This document shows, piece by piece, positions 1-9,778 of a stretch of 64,000 nucleotides of DNA. The notes under the pieces were generated by a model, which was not told where the DNA came from, did no database searches, and was given only the letters and a program-made list of their open reading frames with translations. This DNA is from Solibacillus sp. FSL W7-1464. GTDB taxonomy: Bacteria; Bacillota; Bacilli; Bacillales_A; Planococcaceae. The stretch spans positions 3,609,501-3,673,500 of the forward strand of contig NZ_JBBORC010000001.1 of NCBI RefSeq assembly GCF_038004425.1. The letters are read 5' to 3'. Position 1 is the first letter of the stretch, and every line of letters begins with the position of its first letter. The position numbers were made by a program, and so were the translations under genes.

Positions 1-221
1 TTGCTTCCGCATCCATTATTTTCGGTGCGACATTAATTCACTTGCCAGTATCTACAACACATGTTATTTCTTCTGCAATTATGGGTGTCGGTTCGGCTCA
101 AAATGTAAAAGGCGTAAACTGGGGTATGGCTCGGAAAATTGTTACAACATGGATTATTACAATGCCTATATCTGCTGTCATGGCAGCGATTATTTATACA
201 GTATTAAATCTATTCTTTTAG
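1..221 (+). CDS. PiT-family inorganic phosphate transporter, C-terminal fragment
   Basis: The window opens inside this gene, and only about the last 73 codons are present (reading frame from base 3, stop TAG at 219-221). The visible part contains the conserved C-terminal signature LPVSTTHVISSAIMGVGSA and a final membrane helix ending in LNLFF. This matches the second repeat of PiT (PHO-4) permeases, which import inorganic phosphate driven by H+ or Na+. A rho-independent terminator follows directly, so it is the last gene of its transcript. The substrate is assigned from the family motif; the N-terminal half is outside the window. Confidence 0.85.
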   Translation, partial: ASASIIFGATLIHLPVSTTHVISSAIMGVGSAQNVKGVNWGMARKIVTTWIITMPISAVMAAIIYTVLNLFF

Positions 222-222
222 T

Positions 223-281
223 AAAGAGGGCAGGTATGTTTCGGAAATTTTTCCGGACAAACCTCCCTCTTTTCTTTTTTT
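223..281 (+). terminator. Terminator after the phosphate transporter
   Basis: AAAGAGGG (223-230) pairs with CCCTCTTT (265-272), and AGGT/ACCT pair inside the stem. A T-rich tract follows at 270-281. Confidence 0.8.
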
Positions 282-329
282 CTATGAATCCATTACACTG
301 TAATTATGGAAAAAGAAAGGCGGTAATTT

Positions 330-2447
330 ATGAAACAGTTCGCAGTATTCATTACAAAATTTGCAAAACCGATCGTTCTAATATGGTGTGCAATTTTAGT
401 TATTCTAGCATTTTTTGCACTTCAACTCCCTTCTAAACTGCAAGGGGATGGATTTTTCTATGATGGCGACCACTCGTATGTAACGAACGAGCTGTCAGAT
501 ACATTCGATTTACCCGCAAAAACAATTTTTGTACTGTTTGAAAATAAAACAGATGAGGAAATCACGTCTGCCCTTGAAAGTTTAGAAACGATTGAAGAAA
601 TTCAAACAATCACATCTCCTGTAGGTGTCGAAGAATTAAATAAAGACGGCTATGCCTATGGAATGCTGGATTTTGATAATTCTGTGGATGATTATTTCCC
701 GATTATTGATGAGCTGCGTGAAAAGCTCGGCGAAAATAACGGAATCTCCATTACAGGTGAACCGGTTATTTCAAAGGATATTAATGTTGCAAGTCAAAAT
801 GATTTAATTAAAGCGGAAACGATTGGCCTTCCAATTGCTTTAATTGTTTTACTGCTGGCATTCGGTACGATTGTAGCTTCTCTACTGCCGATTTTAGTCG
901 GCGGTGCGACAGTTGTCATCACACTTGGTCTATTGGCTCTTTTAGGAGACAGTGTGAACTTGTCGATTTTTGTATTGAATATCGTCCCGATGCTCGGGTT
1001 GGCTTTAAGTATCGATTTTGCATTGCTGCTTATTAACCGGTACCGTGAAGAACGCAATACGCAATCGATTGAGCAGTCTGTTCAAATTGCGATTCAAACA
1101 GCCGGACGCTCGATTATCTTTTCTGCCCTCTGTGTCATGATTGGTCTTGGTGCAATGATTGTTATTGATGTGGAAATTTTCATGAACATCGCACTTGGCG
1201 GATCAATTGTCGTGTTTTTGGCTGTTTTAACAGGCATTACACTTTTACCGGCAACATTGATGCTTCTTGGTGACCGTTTAAATAAAGGCCGTGTTTTCCG
1301 TATAAAACCGACTGCCTCCCGTTGGCAGAAGTTCGCCGCCTTTGTCATGAAGCGACCTGTCACAATTATAGTTGTGGCCATCATATTGCTATGTGTTGCT
1401 ATGGTACCTATCAAAGATATCGAGTTAACGATTCCTTCTACAGAATCATTGCCGGAATCGTATGAATCGCGCCAAACGTTCGATACGCTCGATGAACAAT
1501 TCGGGCTCGGCGATAATACACCGGTATTCCTTCTGGCAGAAAATGAAGATGCCGATGCCTGGGATACGACAGATGGCCGCGAGAAAATATTCGATATTCA
1601 GCAGCAGCTGTTGGATGACCCGCTAGTCGATCGTGTAACGTCGATGTTTACAGTAGCTAATATCGAATCCGTTGAAATGTGGGAAATGGCAAACAGCAAC
1701 CCGCAAGCACCCGGTGCACTGGATGAAGTGGCGGAAAGTTTCATTCAGGAAGATAAAATGTATATGGTCGCTTATTTAAATACAGAAGGTTCGTCATTCG
1801 AAGCGCAGGATTTTGTACGCGAGTGGAGTGAAAAAGACTTAGGTGTCGATTTCGCCTTGTCCGGCCAGGCAAAGTTCAATCAGGAAATCTTTGATGAGAT
1901 TGCCGGTAAAGTTCTCATTGCCATTACGATTATAATTGTATCTACCTTCTTTATTTTAATGATTGCATTCCGTTCGATTTTAATTCCGTTGAAAGCGATT
2001 CTAATGAACATTCTTGGCTTAGGTGCGACATTCGGTATTCTTGTCTACATTTTCCAATATGGCCATTTCGGTCTGGAAGCGACGACAATTGTATTGATTA
2101 TTCCGGTGCTGACCTTCTGCTTAGTATTCGGCTTAAGTATGGACTATGAAGTATTTTTAATTTCCCGTATTCAGGAAGAATATCTAAAAGGGGCAACAAA
2201 TACAAAAGCAACGGTCGATGGACTTGTCTCGACAAGTAAAATTATTACATCCGCTGCGCTTATTATGATTGTTATTACCGGTGCATTCGCATTTACGGAC
2301 GTTATGCCCGTGAAGCAAATCGGAGTCGGCATTGCTATCGCGATTGCCATTGATGCATCAATCATCCGCCTGATGCTCGTCCCTAGTTTCATGAAGCTGT
2401 TTGGCGACTGGAACTGGTGGCTGCCGTTTAAGAAGAATACGAGATAA
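330..2447 (+). CDS. MMPL-family RND transporter
   Basis: A 705-residue membrane protein with the twofold MMPL architecture. TM1 is at about residues 15-35, followed by an extracytoplasmic domain (about 40-165), five helices (about 168-315), TM7 near 345, a second extracytoplasmic domain (about 370-525) and five C-terminal helices (about 530-690). The segments LALSIDFALLLINRYREE and FGLSMDYEVFLISRIQEEY are the paired family motifs carrying membrane Asp residues that are expected to relay protons. It is preceded by AAAGGCGGT and followed by its own terminator. The family exports lipids, drugs or siderophores; the substrate here is unknown. A second MMPL protein lies at 23838-26039. Confidence 0.9.
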   Translation: MKQFAVFITKFAKPIVLIWCAILVILAFFALQLPSKLQGDGFFYDGDHSYVTNELSDTFDLPAKTIFVLFENKTDEEITSALESLETIEEIQTITSPVGVEELNKDGYAYGMLDFDNSVDDYFPIIDELREKLGENNGISITGEPVISKDINVASQNDLIKAETIGLPIALIVLLLAFGTIVASLLPILVGGATVVITLGLLALLGDSVNLSIFVLNIVPMLGLALSIDFALLLINRYREERNTQSIEQSVQIAIQTAGRSIIFSALCVMIGLGAMIVIDVEIFMNIALGGSIVVFLAVLTGITLLPATLMLLGDRLNKGRVFRIKPTASRWQKFAAFVMKRPVTIIVVAIILLCVAMVPIKDIELTIPSTESLPESYESRQTFDTLDEQFGLGDNTPVFLLAENEDADAWDTTDGREKIFDIQQQLLDDPLVDRVTSMFTVANIESVEMWEMANSNPQAPGALDEVAESFIQEDKMYMVAYLNTEGSSFEAQDFVREWSEKDLGVDFALSGQAKFNQEIFDEIAGKVLIAITIIIVSTFFILMIAFRSILIPLKAILMNILGLGATFGILVYIFQYGHFGLEATTIVLIIPVLTFCLVFGLSMDYEVFLISRIQEEYLKGATNTKATVDGLVSTSKIITSAALIMIVITGAFAFTDVMPVKQIGVGIAIAIAIDASIIRLMLVPSFMKLFGDWNWWLPFKKNTR

Positions 2448-2459
2448 TGTTCTATAAAT

Positions 2460-2501
2460 AGTCGTCCGGCCTGTTGTAAATAGGCTGGGCGGCTGTTTTT
2501 G
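2460..2501 (+). terminator. Terminator after MMPL gene
   Basis: GTCGTCCGGCCT and AGGCTGGGCGGC pair fully if G-U wobbles are allowed. TGTTTTTG follows. The hairpin sits 13 bases after the MMPL stop codon. Confidence 0.75.
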
Positions 2502-2507
2502 TTTGGG

Positions 2508-2950
2508 TTTTGAGTTTATTAGAACAATTGTCGGGGATATTGGACCTTCCGTAGCTTTTATTAGAAAACCGCGGGATACGGGTGACTTTCCTTTCAATTA
2601 GAGGGCGGCCGGGTGACCGGTTTTGAGTTTATTAGAACAATTGTCGGGGATATTAGAAGAAGTTGTGCGGATATTAGAACTTCCATAGCTTTTATTAGAA
2701 AACCGGTTGTATCGGGTGACGGTTACGCTGTTTTTCCTTATATTAGAGGGGTTCCGGGTGACCGGTTTTGAGTTTATTAGAACATCTTGCACAGATATTA
2801 GAACAACTAGTTATGATATTAGCACATCCGACCCCGATATTAGAAAATCTTAAACACTTATTAGCACATTGAGCAAAGATATTAGAAGACCGGACTTTTA
2901 TTAGAACATTTTAAAATATATTAGAACATTCTACCTGGTTATTAGAAAAC
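2508..2950. repeat. 21-bp-period ATTAG repeat array
   Basis: This gene-free block between two converging genes holds about 18 copies of a (T/A)TATTAGAACA-like core. ATTAG (or ATTGG at 2539) starts at 2518, 2539, 2560, 2597, 2631, 2652, 2673, 2694, 2742, 2776, 2797, 2818, 2839, 2860, 2881, 2900, 2920 and 2941. Eleven of the 17 intervals are exactly 21 bases, and one each are 19 and 20. A higher-order unit beginning TTTTGAGTTTATTAGAACA starts at 2508, 2621 and 2766 and includes a GGGTGACCGG box. Small ORFs crossing the array look like by-products of the repeat. I recognise no named element; the function is unknown. Confidence 0.85.
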
Positions 2951-2980
2951 CACCACCACCGCCCACCACCTAACACAAAC

Positions 2981-3020
2981 AATAATCCCCCTCGCCACGA
3001 TGCCGGCGAAGGGGATTATT
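2981..3020 (-). terminator. Terminator of the minus-strand gene at 3020-3244
   Basis: AATAATCCCC-TCGCC pairs with GGCGAAGGGGATTATT, abutting the stop codon. The T-tract on the minus strand is modest (ATTATTGTTTG). Confidence 0.7.
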
Positions 3021-3244
3021 TAACCTATATAGAACTGTTCCTCATACGGATGCAACAATGATACTGCACCGCTCGATGCTTCACTTTTGTTCAACTCGAT
3101 TTGTTTCGGGTCTTTCGGTTCCCACAACATGTAAAATACTTGAATTACAATGACAATAGCAATGGATACTACTAAAATTGTACCGATGATAATTTTGACC
3201 ATTTTATTTCCGGACATTTCCTTCGATGAATTCTGCTGTGTCAT
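3020..3244 (-). CDS. Small single-pass membrane protein, function unknown
   Basis: A 74-residue product with a polar N-terminus (1-15), one strongly hydrophobic helix (about 17-41, rich in Ile and Val) and an acidic or polar tail ending HPYEEQFYIG. The tail side would face outside if the positive residues before the helix stay in the cytoplasm. A good GGAA-type ribosome site and a terminator immediately downstream support a real gene. It lies 20 bases after the gene at 3265-3729, so the two are probably co-transcribed. I do not recognise a named family. Confidence 0.65.
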   Translation of the reverse strand: MTQQNSSKEMSGNKMVKIIIGTILVVSIAIVIVIQVFYMLWEPKDPKQIELNKSEASSGAVSLLHPYEEQFYIG

Positions 3245-3264
3245 ACTTCAATTCCCTCACTTAT

Positions 3265-3729
3265 CTATTTTGAAAGTCGGAAACCTTCCTCACGTAAATA
3301 AGCAATAGCGTCTTCACGCGTACCGAAAGATTCCTCCAGATTTCCTTGATGATAAATATTCCAAGAGCGATCGTTAAATTCCAGTTCAAGTTTCGTGCCT
3401 TCACGCGATGTCCATGTTTCGACAATCGGTAAAATCTCTTCTTCTTCCTCAGATAAATAGTTGATTGCATCGCGTACGATTTCACGTAACGCTTCCTCGC
3501 TGTAATCTCGAATATTAACAAGCCCGTTGTCGCCTGCTTCTTTTTCATATTTCAATAAATCACCGACGAAAACAAAGCCATTGCCGTTTGGATGCAATTT
3601 TTCTACAACGATTGATTTTTCGTAAAGGCTTCCTTCAAAGTGATAATTCACACGTTTTAATGAAATTTCCTTTTTAGTCAACTGGGAAAACGATTCGATA
3701 ATTTCTTGTTTTTGTTCAAATGTTAGCAT
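3265..3729 (-). CDS. Conserved hypothetical acidic protein
   Basis: A 154-residue soluble, acidic protein with no signal peptide or membrane segment. The start is supported by AAAAGGAG upstream. It has a mixed alpha/beta character, a Glu run near residue 95 (SEEEEEILP) and a C-terminal segment NIYHQGNLEESFGTREDAIA that resembles short sequence modules in uncharacterised Bacillaceae proteins. It is the first gene of a probable two-gene unit with the small membrane protein at 3020-3244. I cannot assign a function. Confidence 0.65.
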   Translation of the reverse strand: MLTFEQKQEIIESFSQLTKKEISLKRVNYHFEGSLYEKSIVVEKLHPNGNGFVFVGDLLKYEKEAGDNGLVNIRDYSEEALREIVRDAINYLSEEEEEILPIVETWTSREGTKLELEFNDRSWNIYHQGNLEESFGTREDAIAYLREEGFRLSK

Positions 3730-3846
3730 TGTCTGCTCCTTTTAAATGTCTTTTCAATTAATAAGTATACCGTTTCCGGCGAAAATTAAAAAGCGAAGCA
3801 TATGCTTATCACATATGTCCCGCTATATTAACCCTAGCTAAATCTG

Positions 3847-4947
3847 TTACACATTCTTCGTTGCTGCTTCTTTAATCTGTTTTCGTTGTTCATAAATATT
3901 TTGAACGATTACTTTAAGGACACAGTACGTAGGAATGGCGATTAAAATTCCAATGAATCCGGCAATATTTCCTGCTGCCAATACGATTGAAATGACTGTC
4001 AGCGGGTGAATATCCAAAGATCGCCCCATAACATTCGGTGTAATCAGGTTACTTTCTACTTGCTGTGCGACAAGCGTTACAACACCGACCCAAATAACGT
4101 CAAATGGATCATTAAGAAGTGCTACAATCACCGCCGGTACAAGGGAAAGCCACGGACCGATAAACGGAATCATATTCATGAAAAATGCAAATAGAGCAAG
4201 TAATAATGAATACTCCAACCCAATGATTAAATAACCGATGTACATCATGATCGCGAGTAAAAAGCTGACCAATACTTGTCCTTGGACATAGCTTCTTAAT
4301 ACGTTATCAATGTCTTCTAATGTTTTCTTTACCCATGTGCGGCTCTCACCGTTAAATATACCGTAAATTTGAGGCGCGAATTTTTCATGGTCTTTCAACA
4401 TAAAGATAAAGAAAAATGGTGCCAGTACTAATGTTAATGTTACCGTTACCGCTCCACTTAAAAATGATACAAGATATTTACTGCTTGCAACCGCAATGTC
4501 TTGTATGGAATTGGTAACAGATCCTATAAACTCTTCAATTTGCGGTGGCAGCATCGGAATATTTTCCTTATTATCAATAATGAAATCAGCTGCTTCTTCA
4601 ATATCCTTAGCGATTGTCGGTGCATTTTCAACAAGTTTGTTTACTTGGTTTGCAATTGGAGAACCGACTAAAACTAAAAAGGTTGTGAATAAACCCGCAA
4701 TGATAAGGACTATTGTTATTAAACTTCCCCATCTCGGCATACCTCGTTTTTCCAATATGCGCTGCAATGGCTCTGAAATATAATAGAGCACCCCACCAAG
4801 TAATAACGGTACAAGAATTGTCGAAAAAATAATGATAATCGGATTAAAAATCGGATGAATTTCAATAAAATATTTAATAATTAATAAAGTAATTAAAATA
4901 CCTACGCCAACTTGGAACCACAGTTTTCTAGTCATCGGCTCACTCAC
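3847..4947 (-). CDS. AI-2E family (PerM/YueF-type) membrane permease
   Basis: A 366-residue polytopic protein with the AI-2E/UPF0118 layout. There are N-terminal helices at about 10-85, a long amphipathic region at about 105-150 (ENAPTIAKDIEEAADFI), then C-terminal helices carrying the conserved NMIPFIGPWLSLVPA motif (about 260) and the VESNLITPNVMGRSLDIHP motif (about 305). Family members include transporters and Na+/H+ antiporters, and the name AI-2E does not prove signal export. The GTG at 4947 is used here; an ATG four codons in (4935) has a similar ribosome site and may be the true start. Confidence 0.88.
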   Translation of the reverse strand: MSEPMTRKLWFQVGVGILITLLIIKYFIEIHPIFNPIIIIFSTILVPLLLGGVLYYISEPLQRILEKRGMPRWGSLITIVLIIAGLFTTFLVLVGSPIANQVNKLVENAPTIAKDIEEAADFIIDNKENIPMLPPQIEEFIGSVTNSIQDIAVASSKYLVSFLSGAVTVTLTLVLAPFFFIFMLKDHEKFAPQIYGIFNGESRTWVKKTLEDIDNVLRSYVQGQVLVSFLLAIMMYIGYLIIGLEYSLLLALFAFFMNMIPFIGPWLSLVPAVIVALLNDPFDVIWVGVVTLVAQQVESNLITPNVMGRSLDIHPLTVISIVLAAGNIAGFIGILIAIPTYCVLKVIVQNIYEQRKQIKEAATKNV

Positions 4948-5028
4948 TTTCTCAATCTTTCTTTACTGTTAATTTTCACTATAACTATGTACGTTTTAGC
5001 ATGCCATAAAGCTTCATAAAATACAAAA

Positions 5029-5080
5029 AATAAAAAGGTTTGTTTCGCAAAGTATTTATTGCGAATCGCACCTTTTAAAT
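5029..5080 (-). terminator. Terminator of oligoendopeptidase gene
   Basis: On the minus strand AAAAGGTGCGATTCGCAA pairs imperfectly with TTTGCGAAACAAACCTTTTT, followed by ATTTTTTG just after the stop at 5082. Confidence 0.75.
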
Positions 5081-5081
5081 T

Positions 5082-6785
5082 TTATAGCTTTTTATCATCG
5101 ATTGAATTTAAATAGTCTTCGATTGTTCCTACAACCGATTCCACACAGCCGTCGTCAAATGGCGAGATTAAGCCCGCTTCCTCAACAAGCTTTGTGAAAG
5201 CAAATGAACCGCCAAGGCTGCATAGATGCAGATAGTCTTTCCAAGCTCCATCAAAGTCTTCTCGTGAACGTTTCCAGAACTGGAATGCACAAATTTGCGC
5301 TAACGTGTAGTCGATATAATAGAATGGGCTTGAATAAATATGGCCTTGTCGCTGCCAGAAGGCTCCTGATTCTAAGTAGTCATGACCGTCATAATCGCGA
5401 TGCGGTAAATACTTCGCCTCGATTTCCTTCCAGGCAGCATTGCGCTCAGCCGGTGTCATTTCCGGGTTTTCATACACGACATGCTGGAACTCATCAACTG
5501 CTACACCGTATGGCAAGAATAGTAACCCGCTGCTTAAGTGCGAGAATTTATACTTATCTGTTTGATGTTTGAAGAATAGCTCCATCCATGGCCATGTAAA
5601 GAATTCCATACTCATAGAATGGATTTCTGCTGACTCATATGTCGGCCATAAGTATTCCGGAATTCCAATATTTCGGCTTGAATACACTTGGAATGCATGT
5701 CCTGCCTCATGTGTCAGTACATCGATATCTCCAGATGTACCATTGAAGTTCGAGAAGATATACGGTGATTCGTAGTCTTCGATAAACGTACAGTATCCGC
5801 CGCTTTCCTTACCTTTTTTCGCAACCAGATCCATTAAATCATGCTCGATCATATAGTTGAAGAACTCGCCAGTTTCTTTAGAAAGTTCTTCGTACATTTT
5901 TTTACCGTTATTAATAATCCACTCCGGATCCCCTTGAGGAACGGCATTTCCTGTTAAGAATGTTAAACCCTCATCATAGAATTTGAAGTCTTTCACACCG
6001 ATGCGTTCTGCTTGGCGCTCGTACAGTTTAGTTGCAAGCGGCACAATATATTCGCGCACTTGTTCGCGGAATTTCGCTACCATCTCTGCATTGTAGTCAA
6101 TCCGGTTCATATTGACGTAGCCAAGTTCCACATAGTTTTTGAAGCCTAACTTTGTCGCGATTTCATGACGAAGCTTTACTAACTCATCATAAATCTGATC
6201 GAACTTTTCTTTGTTTGATGCATAGAAATCTGCACTCGCTTCACGTGCTGCTTTACGAACATCACGCTCAGTAGATTCTGCATATGGTCCAAGCTGTGCC
6301 AACGTCAGTGTTTTGCCGTCAAATTCAATCTGAGCTGAAGCAACTAGCTTGCTATATTCAGACGTTAGTTTATTTTCCTTTTGCATAAGCTCGATTACTG
6401 CAGGCGAGAAACCTTTTAATAAGTTTTCAGCTAAAGCAAACAGCTGCGTGCCCCATTTTTCTTCTAGTTGTGCACGGAAAGGCGATTTCACCAGTTCTGT
6501 ATAGTAATTAAATACAAGCTCGTCTGCCATTGGGCTTACTTCATCGAAATGATCACGCTCTTTTTGGTAATATTCATCATTTGTATCAATCGATGCACGT
6601 ACATATACGATATTAGCCATCGTAGAAAATGTGTTGCGAATTGCATTTAATTTTTCGATCACTTCGCTTTGTTCTTCTACAGTAGTTGCAGCTTTAAATT
6701 CTTCCAATAATGCTGCTGTCTGTTCTTTCATTTGTTCTAAATCCGGACGTTTATATTCAAAGTCTTTAAATGTTACCAAACTCAT
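5082..6785 (-). CDS. M3-family oligoendopeptidase
   Basis: A cytoplasmic zinc metallopeptidase of 567 residues, normal for M3B oligoendopeptidases. The active site DVLTHEAGHAFQVYSS (about residues 352-367) gives the HExxH zinc-binding motif, and YESAEIHSMSMEFFTWPW downstream supplies the third ligand Glu. These enzymes cut short peptides of about 6-20 residues and recycle imported or internally generated peptides. No signal peptide is visible. It stands alone with its own terminator. It resembles PepF and YusX-type enzymes; orthology to one of them is not certain. Confidence 0.93.
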   Translation of the reverse strand: MSLVTFKDFEYKRPDLEQMKEQTAALLEEFKAATTVEEQSEVIEKLNAIRNTFSTMANIVYVRASIDTNDEYYQKERDHFDEVSPMADELVFNYYTELVKSPFRAQLEEKWGTQLFALAENLLKGFSPAVIELMQKENKLTSEYSKLVASAQIEFDGKTLTLAQLGPYAESTERDVRKAAREASADFYASNKEKFDQIYDELVKLRHEIATKLGFKNYVELGYVNMNRIDYNAEMVAKFREQVREYIVPLATKLYERQAERIGVKDFKFYDEGLTFLTGNAVPQGDPEWIINNGKKMYEELSKETGEFFNYMIEHDLMDLVAKKGKESGGYCTFIEDYESPYIFSNFNGTSGDIDVLTHEAGHAFQVYSSRNIGIPEYLWPTYESAEIHSMSMEFFTWPWMELFFKHQTDKYKFSHLSSGLLFLPYGVAVDEFQHVVYENPEMTPAERNAAWKEIEAKYLPHRDYDGHDYLESGAFWQRQGHIYSSPFYYIDYTLAQICAFQFWKRSREDFDGAWKDYLHLCSLGGSFAFTKLVEEAGLISPFDDGCVESVVGTIEDYLNSIDDKKL

Positions 6786-6951
6786 TCACCCCATCTGTTC
6801 ACTTCATTCGGAATTCGAAATTCCTTCTTTTATTATTTATGATTCTGGCAGAAATTGCAATTATTTTCAGAATATTTGTCTGTCTTTGTTTCAGGTTAAA
6901 AGGCATAAAAAATAAGCAGCCGAGGAAAGTCTCAACTGCTTATGTCAGTCA

Positions 6952-8700
6952 TTATATCTTGAACTTATCCATTTCCAATACGACTTGTTGTGAATGGCTA
7001 TCCAATTCCTGAACCGCTTTCGTTAAATCATCGACTACAAGTGTTTGCTCATCTGAAGCATGCGCCAAATGTTTTGCATAGTCGGATGTATCATTTACTA
7101 AACGACTCATTTCCTCAGTGGAAGCTAAAATTTGTTCTGCACCTGCCGACATTTGCTCAACAACTGCTGAGTCGTCCTGAATGCGATTGTTGACGTTTAG
7201 TACAGAATTTAAAATCTTATCTAAGCGCTGGCCAATTTCACCTACCGCCATCGTTCCTTCTTTTACATCTGTTGTCGTCATATCAATTTCAACAAGCAAA
7301 CGATCCGTAATATGCGAGAATTTTTGAAGATGACCTGAAATTTCCTCCGCAGATGTACGGGACATTTCAGCCAGTTTCTTCACTTCATCTGCTACAACCG
7401 CGAATCCTTTTCCGGCTTCCCCTGCACGTGCCGCTTCAATCGCTGCATTAAGTGCCAGTAAGTTCGTCTGATCCGAAATATTCGTTATGACTGTCACCAT
7501 TTCTTTAATAGAGTGGAAATTCTCTCCCATTTCTTTCACCAGCGTAGCCGTATTTTCCACCGATTTTTCTACCCCTTGAATCTGGTAAACTACCTTAACG
7601 GAACTTTGTGCACCATCTTCAACAAGATTTGTCATGTCTGAAGAAATTTCAGCAATCTCATTGAATGTATCGGCCAGTTTCTGAATACCGATTGCCATTT
7701 CATTCATCGCAGCATTTACTTCATTATTGCTTACTTGCTGTAATGACCCGCTGTGTGAAATCGTGGTGATATTTTCCACCATTTTTTCATTTGATGTATT
7801 CACACGTTCTGTAGATGTTTCGATTAGATCCACTACTTCTCCGAGCCCATCTGTACGTTCCTTCAACACTTTGAATGTGGCTGATAACTCGACAAGCGAG
7901 CTTTGGAAATTTTTTGCGAATGCTGTTATCTCATTATTCGTTTTAAAATTCAGCTTGTCTAATATAGCCTGTGACTCAACAATATCACCTGAAGCCAGAT
8001 TTTCCGCCGCCTTATTCAATGTTTGTAATGGCGATAATGCTCGACGGATATAAGTATAAATACCGAGTAAAGCTACTATAAAAATAATAATGAAAATGAG
8101 CGCAATAATCGGGACAATCTCTTTTGCTACATTCTTTGTTAAAGAAGCAACATACGATGCATCGATATCAACACCTAAATAGGCAATCGTTTCCCCTGCA
8201 TCATTTTCAACCGGAACAATGCCGGTAATATATTCACCGAAATCACTGCTTAAAAGGTCTGTTGCAAATCGACCGTCTTCAATAACCCGCTCAATATGTT
8301 CGTACTTTGTAGAAGACGATGGGTCACCAAGCACCCCGGCGTTTTCAGTATCATCTGCTGGCATGCCATCAACTAAAAAGGTAACTTCCCCGTTTTCTTC
8401 CGGTACAAAATAGGTATAGGCATACATGACACCATTGTATTCGCGTAATTCATTTAACTGTTCGCGCAATTCCCAATATGTTGCATTTTCTTCTGGTTCT
8501 TCAATAAGCTGCTCATACTTTTCTACATCTATGTAATTTAAAATATTACTTGCTACTTCAATCGTACGTTCTTTCACAGATGACTGGACTGAACGCGCTG
8601 AATTAAATTGAAGCATAATAACTGTTAATAGCAAAATAATGGAAAATATAATGCCGATCATCAATATAATTCTACTACCTAATTTGTCCATTCTTTTCAT
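6952..8700 (-). CDS. Transmembrane methyl-accepting chemotaxis protein
   Basis: A 582-residue chemoreceptor. TM1 is at about 11-31, an extracellular sensor region at about 32-190 resembles a Cache-type fold ([24 protein letters not shown]), TM2 is at about 194-216, then HAMP at about 217-275 and a long coiled-coil signalling domain. The CheA/CheW-binding hairpin tip ([20 protein letters not shown]) is near residue 405. The protein ends ...[10 protein letters not shown] without a CheR-tethering pentapeptide. The ligand is unknown. There are no che genes nearby, so it feeds a pathway encoded elsewhere. Confidence 0.94.
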   Translation of the reverse strand: MKRMDKLGSRIILMIGIIFSIILLLTVIMLQFNSARSVQSSVKERTIEVASNILNYIDVEKYEQLIEEPEENATYWELREQLNELREYNGVMYAYTYFVPEENGEVTFLVDGMPADDTENAGVLGDPSSSTKYEHIERVIEDGRFATDLLSSDFGEYITGIVPVENDAGETIAYLGVDIDASYVASLTKNVAKEIVPIIALIFIIIFIVALLGIYTYIRRALSPLQTLNKAAENLASGDIVESQAILDKLNFKTNNEITAFAKNFQSSLVELSATFKVLKERTDGLGEVVDLIETSTERVNTSNEKMVENITTISHSGSLQQVSNNEVNAAMNEMAIGIQKLADTFNEIAEISSDMTNLVEDGAQSSVKVVYQIQGVEKSVENTATLVKEMGENFHSIKEMVTVITNISDQTNLLALNAAIEAARAGEAGKGFAVVADEVKKLAEMSRTSAEEISGHLQKFSHITDRLLVEIDMTTTDVKEGTMAVGEIGQRLDKILNSVLNVNNRIQDDSAVVEQMSAGAEQILASTEEMSRLVNDTSDYAKHLAHASDEQTLVVDDLTKAVQELDSHSQQVVLEMDKFKI

Positions 8701-8861
8701 AGCCTATTTTGTCTCCTAATATAATATTTGATTGTTAAATTTATTTTGAATTAAAGGTTAATTAAATGCAATGTCTTTTAGTGAATCCTATATATTATTA
8801 ATGAATAATAAGAATATAGCACTACTCAATTCCCGTTAGTTTCCAATGGAAATTGCAGGCA

Positions 8862-8901
8862 CAAAAAAGCCCGAAGAATTAATCTTCGGGCCGCTTTTTT
8901 T
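8862..8901 (-). terminator. Terminator of yebC-family gene
   Basis: AAAAAAGCCCGAAGA and TCTTCGGG-CCGCTTTTTT form a strong stem overlapping the stop codon region of the minus-strand gene. Confidence 0.85.
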
Positions 8902-9619
8902 ATTCGCCTAAATCAGCATTGTGGTATACGCGTTGCACGTCTTCCAAATCTTCCAATGCATCAATCATTTTTTCGAACTTCACTAGATCATCACCGGCTA
9001 AAGCAACATCTGTCATTGGCAGCATCGTTAACTCCGCTACAGTAAATTCTTCGATGCCTGCTTCTTTAAATGCTTCTTGTGTGGCATGGAATTGTTCCGG
9101 CTCAACATAAACGATAATTGTGCCTTCTTCGTCCATAATGTCACGCATATCCAGATCGGCTTCCATTAAAATTTCAAGAATTTCATCTTCTGATTTTCCT
9201 TCAATTCCGAAAACAGCTGTATTTTGGAACATATGCGCCGCTGAACCGGAAACACCCATGTTACCGCCATTTTTACCGAACGCTGCACGTACTTCAGAAG
9301 CTGTACGGTTTACGTTGTTTGTTAATGCATCAACGATTACCATTGTACCTGCTACACCGAATCCTTCGTAGCGTAACTCGTCGAATTGCTCATCGCCGCC
9401 GCCTTTTGCTTTGTCGATTGCTTTTTCAATAATGTGTTTTGGTACAGAGTAAGTTTTCGCACGTTCTAAAACTGTTTTCAGCGCACGGTTAGATTCCGGA
9501 TTTGGTTCACCTGATTTTGCCGCCACGTAAATTTCACGACCGAATTTAGCATAAATACGACTATTTGCTGCGTCTTTCCCAGCCTTTTTATCTTTAATGT
9601 TATTCCACTTACGACCCAT
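8900..9619 (-). CDS. YebC/PmpR-family protein
   Basis: A 239-residue protein beginning [13 protein letters not shown], the classical N-terminus of the YebC/PmpR/TACO1 family. It contains [21 protein letters not shown] and the acidic C-terminal domain typical of it. Family members were annotated as transcription regulators; some instead help ribosomes through difficult proline stretches. A GTG three codons upstream (9628) is in frame, but the ATG at 9619 lies 8 bases after AGAGAG and matches the family start. The gene is monocistronic. Confidence 0.95.
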   Translation of the reverse strand: MGRKWNNIKDKKAGKDAANSRIYAKFGREIYVAAKSGEPNPESNRALKTVLERAKTYSVPKHIIEKAIDKAKGGGDEQFDELRYEGFGVAGTMVIVDALTNNVNRTASEVRAAFGKNGGNMGVSGSAAHMFQNTAVFGIEGKSEDEILEILMEADLDMRDIMDEEGTIIVYVEPEQFHATQEAFKEAGIEEFTVAELTMLPMTDVALAGDDLVKFEKMIDALEDLEDVQRVYHNADLGE

Positions 9620-9743
9620 TTTATTCACTCTCTTTCATACTCTATTAGTAACGTTATTTAAAAACGAAAAAATATATTTAACTTATTTATTATACATAAA
9701 CTTGAAATAATTTTAAATTACTCTGCATAAAAAAATGTAAAAA

Positions 9744-9778
9744 CCTATAGCATTTTTTCTATGCTATAGGTCTCGTTT
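9744..9778 (-). terminator. Terminator of zinc metallopeptidase gene
   Basis: ACCTATAGCAT and ATGCTATAGGT form a perfect 11-bp stem, with a T-rich run downstream on the minus strand. Confidence 0.85.

Noticed and set aside
2598-2792. 64-codon minus ORF in the ATTAG array
   Set aside because: It consists mostly of translated repeat (SNI/SNK heptads), has no ribosome site and does not span the array; more likely a by-product of the 21-base (7-codon) period.
5204-5572. 122-codon plus ORF opposite the oligoendopeptidase gene
   Set aside because: Shadow ORF on the opposite strand of a well-supported gene; no ribosome site, atypical Cys/His/Arg-rich composition.
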